The position numbers and the translations under genes were made by a program. Positions 7,279 through 13,082 of a DNA stretch of 15,536 nt are shown here, piece after piece (position 1 is the first letter of the stretch; each line of letters begins with the position of its first letter). The notes beneath the pieces were generated by a model. It was not told where the DNA came from. It made no database searches and worked only from the letters and a program-made list of their open reading frames with translations. Location: the NCBI GenBank assembly GCA_002340765.1, contig DDMS01000063.1, forward strand, positions 9,863-25,398, in the 5' to 3' direction. Source of the stretch: Flavobacteriaceae bacterium UBA2540. Lineage in GTDB: Bacteria > Bacteroidota > Bacteroidia > Flavobacteriales > Flavobacteriaceae.

Positions 7279-8340
7279 TTATCGATTTCTAAAATCAGGA
7301 TTGTTGATGAATTCAAAATCAGATAATGTGAGCAGAAATGCTTTTAAATCAGCTTTTTCTTTTGAAGTTAATTGAACTCCACCTTGCTGCACTTTTTTCA
7401 TTAATGGATCTATTGTTATTGAAGGTTTTAGCCCTTCTGAATAATGATTTATAACCTCTTCTAGAGTTGCAAATCTTCCATCATGCATGTAAGGAGCTGT
7501 GAAGGCTAAGTTTCTGATTGAAGGCGATTTAAATTTTCCATTATCAGCAGGATCACCCGTTTTTGCACCTAAACCTAAGTCTGAAATGTTGGTGTCTAAA
7601 CCGTTATTATGAAATTGATTGTCTGTCCAAAGAGGATTGTTATTGCTTCCATGACAATGAAAACAATCGCCTTTTGCTTCGTCGATAAAAACATTAAAAC
7701 CATTTTCTTCTTCAGGAGTTAAAGAGGTTTCTCCTCTTAAAAATCGGTCAAATTTTGAGTTTCCTGAAATTAATGTTCTTTCAAATTGTGCAATTGCTTT
7801 GGTAATTAAGACAGAATCAATAGTTGAAGTTCCAAAAGCAAGTTTAAATAAGGTTGGATATTCAGGATGATTTTGCAACTTTTTAGCCACATTTTTCCAA
7901 GTTGCATGCATTTCAATAGGATTTCTTATAGGCTCAAAAGCTTGATTTTCTAAACTAAATTCGCTTCCATCCCAATTAAAAAGTTCGTCAAAATTCCAAG
8001 CTAAATTGAACAAAGGCATCGCATTTCTGATTCCTTTCTTTCCGTCAATTCCATTGCTAAATTGATTGGTATCTGAAAATGCATTTTGAGGATTGTGACA
8101 AGATGCACAAGATTGTGAATTGTCGCCTGAAAGTAATTTTTCGAAAAATAATTTTTTCCCAAGGGCAACACCTTCTTGTGTTAAAGGATTGTTTGCAGGA
8201 ATAACTGGCGCAATCAATTTTTGTGAAAAAAGCGAAGGAATTTCTAAATTATAGGTTATTGGAAGATACAGTTCTTCCTCTTTTGAGGAGCAATTTATAA
8301 AGAGAAAAAGGGAGATTGTAAATAATAGTTTTTTTAGCAT
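7279..8340 (-). CDS. Di-heme cytochrome c peroxidase/MauG-family lipoprotein
   Basis: A 353-residue di-heme c-type cytochrome of the bacterial cytochrome c peroxidase/MauG superfamily. The N-terminus MLKKLLFTISLFLFINC has a lipobox-like C17 followed by SSKEEE, so it should be a lipoprotein, perhaps surface-exposed. Heme-binding CXXCH motifs are CASCH (78-82) and CFHCH (226-230). The APYMHDGRFATLEEVINHY block (about 282-300) holds M285 and H286 in the region that supplies an axial ligand of the C-terminal heme in this superfamily. Family members either reduce peroxide or oxidise aromatic residues of partner proteins. Being directly downstream of an MbnP-like gene favours the second role, as in MbnH. 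It is probably the last gene of a four-gene operon, after a 79-base gap holding a REP-like palindrome. Confidence 0.92.
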   Translation of the reverse strand: MLKKLLFTISLFLFINCSSKEEELYLPITYNLEIPSLFSQKLIAPVIPANNPLTQEGVALGKKLFFEKLLSGDNSQSCASCHNPQNAFSDTNQFSNGIDGKKGIRNAMPLFNLAWNFDELFNWDGSEFSLENQAFEPIRNPIEMHATWKNVAKKLQNHPEYPTLFKLAFGTSTIDSVLITKAIAQFERTLISGNSKFDRFLRGETSLTPEEENGFNVFIDEAKGDCFHCHGSNNNPLWTDNQFHNNGLDTNISDLGLGAKTGDPADNGKFKSPSIRNLAFTAPYMHDGRFATLEEVINHYSEGLKPSITIDPLMKKVQQGGVQLTSKEKADLKAFLLTLSDFEFINNPDFRNR

Positions 8341-8356
8341 TTATAATTTTATTTAA

Positions 8357-8387
8357 GACCTACAAGGTTTTGAAAACCTTGCAGGAC
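8357..8387. repeat. REP-like palindrome upstream of the di-heme gene
   Basis: CCTACAAGGTTTT (8359-8371) and AAAACCTTGCAGG (8373-8385) form a near-perfect inverted repeat about a single G, with one mismatch in 13 pairs. A partial second copy, GTTTTGAAAACC, follows at 8392-8403. A diverged relative is at 5319-5347. I associate this sequence with a dispersed intergenic repeat in flavobacterial genomes. There is no U tract on the transcribed strand, so it is not a classical terminator. Confidence 0.75.
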
Positions 8388-8419
8388 GGACGTTTTGAAA
8401 ACCCAATTTTTGTTCATTC

Positions 8420-9169
8420 TTAATTTGAGATTGTACCTACATCAAACACATTTCTACCATTTTCACTCATCATTTTTTGAGCATCAAAATTGGGCATTAA
8501 CACCGTATTTAACACATTCAAATCCCATAAATTAGGGTTTTTAAACCATTCAGCCACATTCATTTTGATTTCGATGGCGGTGTTTTTTGACAACTCGAAA
8601 GTGCCAATTTCAACTTCAAAAGAAGTGTCTTCCAAAATTAAATTCATTGGATTCGAAGCATTCACTGCTCTGATTGCATGATAATTAAAATTTGCATTTT
8701 GATTGTTTGAGTCTTTGTATTTTCCATCAAATTGCATGAAATGATACCCTCCTCCCATCATCATTGGAACATTAAATGACGTAGAATTCAAATCGGGATA
8801 AATGCCATCAATATTGTCAGCATCAGTAAATCCAAAAGTAAATTTTAGAAATTGATTTCCTTGTGGAATTTGGGCTAGTACTAATTCAAGACCTGTGTTT
8901 TCGCCAATATTTATCAATTGATAGTTTTTTTCAAAATCGCCAATTTTTATTCTCGAAACAAGATATCTCAATCGTTCAATACTGATTTGTTCTCCATGTT
9001 CAGTTGTGAATTTGAAAGTATTAAAATCACTTGAATTTATGGGAATTCCATCCCAATTGTGAGTAAATTGTAGCGTAACTGTAATGGGTTCTAAATTGGT
9101 GCAACAGTCTTTCTTTTCACATCCCAACAGTAAAAAAAGCCCGACATAAAAAAGGATAAATTTTTTCAC
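8420..9169 (-). CDS. MbnP-like lipoprotein (putative copper-binding partner of MauG)
   Basis: A 249-residue protein with a clear lipobox, LFLLLGC (C17), then EKKDCC. The body resembles the MbnP family: a beta-rich start VTLQFTHNWDGIPI (31-44), the block SIERLRYLVSRIKI (63-76), TFGFTDADNIDGIYPDLN (111-128), then MMMGGGYHFMQFDGKY (136-151) and NFNYHAIRA (160-168). MbnP of methanotrophs binds copper through His and a kynurenine made by the di-heme enzyme MbnH; here H37, H143 and H164 are candidate ligands and W39, W208 and W215 are the only Trp. As I recall, the family usually has Trp just before the GYxF motif; this protein has Met and Gly there. The start codon is GTG (9169-9167), only 5 bases after the upstream stop, indicating translational coupling. 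Family call is moderately sure; function is inferred. Confidence 0.72.
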   Translation of the reverse strand: MKKFILFYVGLFLLLGCEKKDCCTNLEPITVTLQFTHNWDGIPINSSDFNTFKFTTEHGEQISIERLRYLVSRIKIGDFEKNYQLINIGENTGLELVLAQIPQGNQFLKFTFGFTDADNIDGIYPDLNSTSFNVPMMMGGGYHFMQFDGKYKDSNNQNANFNYHAIRAVNASNPMNLILEDTSFEVEIGTFELSKNTAIEIKMNVAEWFKNPNLWDLNVLNTVLMPNFDAQKMMSENGRNVFDVGTISN

Positions 9170-9174
9170 AAACT

Positions 9175-10497
9175 TTATTTTATTTTGATCAATAACGCAT
9201 CAGAAAACCCTTTATTTTCAGTAATATCTTGATTTTCACTATAACTTTCGCCAATGGTAATGATTGAATTGTTTGAAAGTTCAGTAATATCAAACAAAAA
9301 ATCATTTTCAGAGCCACCTATAAATTTTTGCCAAACGAGATTTCCAAATTCATCAATTTTCAAAATCCATGTATCATTTTGACCTTTATTTTCAAATCCA
9401 TTGTTTGAACTTCTTGAATTTCCAGCAATGAAATAACCATCATTTTTAGATTTAAAAATAGCTCTTGCTGCATCAAAACTACTTCCACCAAATGTTTTTT
9501 CCCATAATAATTCTCCTTCAGGAGATATTTTTATCAACCAAATATCTGCAGCACTATTATTTTTAGAAACATCCTGATCTGAACTTCGAGTGTCGCCAAC
9601 AATTAAAAAATTGCCATCATTGGTTTTGCAAATTCCTCTAGGCTCTTCAATTTCTGATCCACCAAAGTTTTTTTGCCAAATGAGTGCTCCATCACTAGCA
9701 ATTTTTAGAATCCAGAAATCATATTGCCCTTTGTTATTGGTGATGTTAAAGTCATTGCTGTCTGAAGATGCAATAATTATAAACGAATTGTCATCAGTTT
9801 CTTGGATTCCAAAAGGAGTGTCAGTATTTGTTCCGCCAAAATAATTTTGCCATTCTTTGTTTCCAGAAGCATCCAATTTTATCGCCCAAACATCACCACC
9901 TGCATGTTTTTGAGCTGTTTTATTTCCTTGACCACCAGAAGCAGTCACGTCTAAAACACCTGTAATTAAAAACCCACTATCAGTTGTTTGAATCAATGAT
10001 GTACCAACATCTGCCCCAGAAAATCCGAATGTTTTTTGCCAAGAAATATCGCCAGTTGACGAGGTTTTTATAATCCAAAAATCTTGATTTCCAGCATTTT
10101 CTGTTAGATTTCCATTGGTGCTTTTGCTAAATCCAAAAAGCGCAAAACCACCATCATTGGTGGCAATGATGTCTGCTCCTCTATCATCCTCTGAACCTCC
10201 AAAAGTTTTGCTCCACAACAAGACATCGTCTGCAGAAAATTTTAACAGCCAAAAATCAAAGCTTTCATCAGTTTTATCGGAAATGTCAAAATCATTACTT
10301 TGTGTGAAGCCTAAAATGGCATAACCCCCATCTGTGGTATTGACAACAGACTGAAAACTATCATTTTTAGCCCCTCCAAAGGTTTTTATGAGTTCAATTT
10401 TAGTAAGATTTGAGCCTATTTCAGGAAAAATAATGCCATCATTTTTAGAGCAATTGAAGAAGGAAATAAGCACCAAAAAGAACCAGCATTTTTTCAT
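9175..10497 (-). CDS. Seven-repeat beta-propeller-like lipoprotein
   Basis: I do not recognise a named family. The 440-residue protein has a lipoprotein signal ending at FFNC (C16), followed by SKND. The rest is seven repeats of roughly 50-60 residues with the pattern W-x-K-T-F-G-G-S-x-x-D, then T-x-D-G-G-F-x-I-x-G, S-x-D-x-D, and D-x-W-I-I-K-x-x-x-x-G-x-L. The first repeat starts near residue 32 (IELIKTFGG) and the last ends at the C-terminus (DALLIKIK). Seven repeats of this length suggest a seven-bladed beta-propeller that fills the whole mature protein, with no extra domain. The Asp/Asn/Gly-rich turns could bind calcium. It starts 13 bases after the choice-of-anchor B gene ends and ends 5 bases before the MbnP-like start, so it belongs to the same transcript. 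A binding or scaffold role at the cell surface is a guess. Confidence 0.8.
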   Translation of the reverse strand: MKKCWFFLVLISFFNCSKNDGIIFPEIGSNLTKIELIKTFGGAKNDSFQSVVNTTDGGYAILGFTQSNDFDISDKTDESFDFWLLKFSADDVLLWSKTFGGSEDDRGADIIATNDGGFALFGFSKSTNGNLTENAGNQDFWIIKTSSTGDISWQKTFGFSGADVGTSLIQTTDSGFLITGVLDVTASGGQGNKTAQKHAGGDVWAIKLDASGNKEWQNYFGGTNTDTPFGIQETDDNSFIIIASSDSNDFNITNNKGQYDFWILKIASDGALIWQKNFGGSEIEEPRGICKTNDGNFLIVGDTRSSDQDVSKNNSAADIWLIKISPEGELLWEKTFGGSSFDAARAIFKSKNDGYFIAGNSRSSNNGFENKGQNDTWILKIDEFGNLVWQKFIGGSENDFLFDITELSNNSIITIGESYSENQDITENKGFSDALLIKIK

Positions 10498-10510
10498 GAA
10501 TCACGAAATA

Positions 10511-11740
10511 TTAATTGGATTTTTTGATGATAAACAAACCATTATCGATATCACTAATCACAATATTTCCACTTTCAAAATAAGGATAAACACTCCATGC
10601 GCCATTAAATCCAGCAATATTATTTGTTGGATAGGTATCAAAAAAACCGATTTCAGTAATGCTTTTATTTCCAATATTTGTAATGTCAATCATTCTGACG
10701 CCTGCAGTATAATTTGCCAAATAAAAAGTATTATTTTTTACATATCCGTTGTGATCAATGGCATCTGTTGGTCCAAAATAATCAAAATGAAATTTTGGAT
10801 TGTCCAAATCAGAAAAATCAAAAATAACGGTTCTTGTTTTGTTTCCAAGTCGGAATTCATCCAATTCATCTCCTAATAAAAAATAGCGCATATCCTGAGA
10901 AAACCAACCTTGATGTACATATCTTACATTCGAATAATTGGCGGTAGAAAGTTTGATGGGATTAGATTTGTTGGTAATATCTACAATGACAATTTCAGAT
11001 TCATTGCTTCCAATCAATATTTCTTTTCCAACATGTTCTGTATCTGGGCCATTATAAGTAACCACCTGAGCATCATGACTATAGTTTCTAAATCCACCTT
11101 CGTCAATAGGATTTAATGGATTTTGAATGTTGATAAACAAAGGCCCACCAGCAAAAGGGCCACTTCTAGATGTTCCAACAGGATACGCATACCCTTTGGA
11201 TTCATTGATGACGATATTGTGCGCACTTCCAAAACCTGTAAAAGTTGTCTCCGCTGAAAAATTTTGTGGAAGATTTGTGTCAGACCTCAATTTTGTTAAG
11301 TCAAAAACCTGCATTCCATGCCCTGTAGCTTCGCTAACCACAAAAGCATAATTGTTATATACTTTTACATCTCTCCAATTGCTATTTACAGTGGCTGTTG
11401 GTAAAAAACCAATCACTTTTGGTTTGGAGGGATTGCTGATATCTACAAATGAAATTCCTGTATTTAGTCCCATTAATACATATTCTTTTTGGGTTGTTGC
11501 ATCTGTCCAACCCCAAGAATCATTTCCGGATAAATTGTTTGTTGGTGTGTTTGAACCATCTAATTCATCTAAACTTATATGTGCCATTAAATCGTAATTT
11601 TTACAAGGATAAATACCTGCAAAACCATTTACACATTTGGCTTCTGGAATAAACTCTATCACAGGTTCCTCATCAATAATTTCAGTTTTGGAACAGGAAA
11701 TTAGTAAAAAGAAACTAAACAGCAAAAGAAGATTTTTCAT
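10511..11740 (-). CDS. Choice-of-anchor B family lipoprotein with LVIVD-type repeats
   Basis: From the ATG at 11740-11738 the product is 409 residues with the lipoprotein signal MKNLLLLFSFFLLISC (C16), then SKTEIIDEE. The frame is open up to 11818, but that extension lacks a sensible signal peptide and would cross the predicted promoter. The mature part has repeated blocks like ISFVDISNPSKPKVIG, IVIVDITNKSNPIKL and VRMIDITNIGNKSITEIG (LVIVD-type beta-propeller repeats). Hallmarks of the choice-of-anchor B family are SAHNIVINESKGYAYPVG, SHDAQVVTYNGPD, VHQGWFSQDMRYFLLGDELDE and DHNGYVKNNTFYLANY. The family is named for its varied C-terminal anchors; here anchoring is by the N-terminal lipid. 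Biochemical function is unknown. It is the first gene of the four-gene lipoprotein operon. Confidence 0.9.
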   Translation of the reverse strand: MKNLLLLFSFFLLISCSKTEIIDEEPVIEFIPEAKCVNGFAGIYPCKNYDLMAHISLDELDGSNTPTNNLSGNDSWGWTDATTQKEYVLMGLNTGISFVDISNPSKPKVIGFLPTATVNSNWRDVKVYNNYAFVVSEATGHGMQVFDLTKLRSDTNLPQNFSAETTFTGFGSAHNIVINESKGYAYPVGTSRSGPFAGGPLFINIQNPLNPIDEGGFRNYSHDAQVVTYNGPDTEHVGKEILIGSNESEIVIVDITNKSNPIKLSTANYSNVRYVHQGWFSQDMRYFLLGDELDEFRLGNKTRTVIFDFSDLDNPKFHFDYFGPTDAIDHNGYVKNNTFYLANYTAGVRMIDITNIGNKSITEIGFFDTYPTNNIAGFNGAWSVYPYFESGNIVISDIDNGLFIIKKSN

Positions 11741-11820
11741 TAGATAGTATTTTAAAAAGAAAGATTTTTTAAAAACGGAAATTTTAAAAAATAATATGAA
11801 TGATTCAAAAATTATCAAAA

Positions 11821-11828
11821 CAAATGTA
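11821..11828 (-). promoter_or_regulatory. Candidate -7 element of the lipoprotein operon
   Basis: On the minus strand 11828-11821 reads TACATTTG, a perfect TAnnTTTG match, 80 bases before the chosen start of the choice-of-anchor B gene. A run of T lies about 15-20 bases further upstream in place of a clear TTG, so the -33 element is weak. The leader would be about 75 bases. Confidence 0.42.
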
Positions 11829-11914
11829 CTTAATTAATCAATAAAAAAGTCTCCATATAAAATTGAGTTTCTCAAATTTCAAGGATAAAAAAGTATTAAA
11901 AGCAAAGAACTTGC

Positions 11915-11922
11915 TATTTTTG
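11915..11922 (+). promoter_or_regulatory. -7 element abutting the thiL start codon
   Basis: TATTTTTG at 11915-11922 is a perfect TAnnTTTG element and ends just 4 bases before the thiL ATG. Transcription normally starts a few bases after this element, so the thiL mRNA would have almost no leader. No TTG with good spacing was found upstream. Confidence 0.5.
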
Positions 11923-11926
11923 CAAT

Positions 11927-12976
11927 ATGTTAGAAGATAAAAATCAAAATAGAACATCGTTGGCTGATTTGGGCGAATTTGGACTCATCAACCACATTAC
12001 AAAATATTTTACCATTTCTAATGCATCCACTATAAAGGCTATTGGAGATGATGCTGCAGTTTTGGATGCTTCCCCAAAACAAACTGTTATTTCAACTGAT
12101 TTGTTGATTGAAGGGGTTCATTTTGATTTGAGCTATACACCATTAAAACACTTAGGATATAAAGCTGTGATGGTTAATTTGTCTGACATTTATGCCATGA
12201 ATGCTGTTGCTGAACAAATTACAGTTTCAATGGCAGTCTCTAACAGATTTTCTTTGGAAGCCATTGAAGAACTGTATGCAGGAATCCAGTTAGCTTGTGA
12301 AACTTATCAAATTGATTTGATTGGAGGAGACACCACTTCATCAACCAAAGGAATGTTGTTGTCAATTACTGCAATTGGCAAAGCAAACAAAGAGGACTTG
12401 GTGTATAGAAATGGTGCGCAACCCACTGATTTAATTATAGTAACAGGTGATGTTGGTGCAGCTTATTTAGGGTTACAAGTGTTGGAAAGAGAAAAACAAG
12501 TTTTTAAAGTAAATCCACAAAACCAACCAGATTTAGACAATTATACCTATTTAATTGAGCGTCAATTAAAACCAGAAGCTCGAAAAGATATTGCTGGAAT
12601 GCTTAAAGAATTGGATGTAAAACCAACCTCGATGATTGATGTTTCTGACGGAATTTCATCAGAACTTTTTCATATTTGCACACAAAGTAATGTAGGATGC
12701 AAAATTTATGAAGACAAATTGCCTTTAGACCCCCAAGTTATTAGCACTTGCGAAGAATTTGAATTGGATTCAACAACGATTGCATTGAGTGGAGGGGAAG
12801 ATTATGAACTCCTTTTTACAGTGCCAATTTCTGATTATGACAAGGTAAAAGGGAATCCAAATTTTTCAATAATTGGTCATATTACCGAAAAAAATCAAGG
12901 ATTGGAGTTGATTACAAGGGGAGGACAAGAAATTCCATTGAAAGCACAAGGGTGGAATTCTTTTAAGGAGGGTTAA
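11927..12976 (+). CDS. thiL: Thiamine-monophosphate kinase ThiL
   Basis: ThiL phosphorylates thiamine monophosphate with ATP to give thiamine diphosphate, the last step of the cofactor pathway, in the cytoplasm. The 349-residue protein shows the family motifs in order: GDDAAVLD (40-47), STDLLIEGVHF (56-66), VNLSDIYAMNA (83-93), LIGGDTTSS (131-139), VTGDVGAAYLG (172-182), DVSDGISSEL (238-247) and SGGEDYELLF (288-297). The Asp-rich motifs bind Mg2+ and the phosphates. It is about 25 residues longer than E. coli ThiL, mainly around residues 185-215. The start MLEDKNQNRTSLADLGEFGL matches what is usual in Bacteroidota. No other thiamine genes are nearby; transcription appears to start immediately upstream. 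Confidence 0.96.
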   Translation: MLEDKNQNRTSLADLGEFGLINHITKYFTISNASTIKAIGDDAAVLDASPKQTVISTDLLIEGVHFDLSYTPLKHLGYKAVMVNLSDIYAMNAVAEQITVSMAVSNRFSLEAIEELYAGIQLACETYQIDLIGGDTTSSTKGMLLSITAIGKANKEDLVYRNGAQPTDLIIVTGDVGAAYLGLQVLEREKQVFKVNPQNQPDLDNYTYLIERQLKPEARKDIAGMLKELDVKPTSMIDVSDGISSELFHICTQSNVGCKIYEDKLPLDPQVISTCEEFELDSTTIALSGGEDYELLFTVPISDYDKVKGNPNFSIIGHITEKNQGLELITRGGQEIPLKAQGWNSFKEG

Positions 12977-13009
12977 TTTCACTTAAAGCGAAAGCAATAT
13001 AAGTAGACA

Positions 13010-13038
13010 CTTTCTTTAAATGAAGAAAGAGATTTTTT
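13010..13038 (+). terminator. Weak intrinsic-terminator-like hairpin after thiL
   Basis: CTTTCTT (13010-13016) pairs perfectly with AAGAAAG (13023-13029), and a run of six T follows at 13033-13038. The stem is 7 base pairs but AT-rich, so the terminator would be weak. It lies 34 bases after thiL and inside the 5' extension of the helicase frame, which supports the later helicase start at 13083. Confidence 0.35.
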
Positions 13039-13082
13039 CGATTCCCCTTTTTTGTTTTATTATCTTGCGTCAAAAAGCCGCT

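Noticed and set aside
7257..7280. Hairpin CCAATA/TATTGG followed by T tract as terminator of the lipoprotein operon
   Set aside because: The T tract follows the hairpin only on the plus strand, opposite to the operon; kept only as an inverted repeat.
9175..10497. Regular repeated DNA that might be a CRISPR array or tandem repeat
   Set aside because: The regularity is at the protein level (seven propeller repeats) with diverged DNA; no short identical repeats with constant spacers occur.
10388..10876. A 162-codon open frame on the plus strand
   Set aside because: It runs antisense through the end of the choice-of-anchor B gene and the start of the propeller gene, both of which have strong family or repeat evidence; its sequence looks like a reading shadow.
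13020..13082. Upstream start for the helicase at 13020
   Set aside because: It adds 21 hydrophobic residues before the conserved MKTNHELELA start and overlaps a hairpin with T tract.
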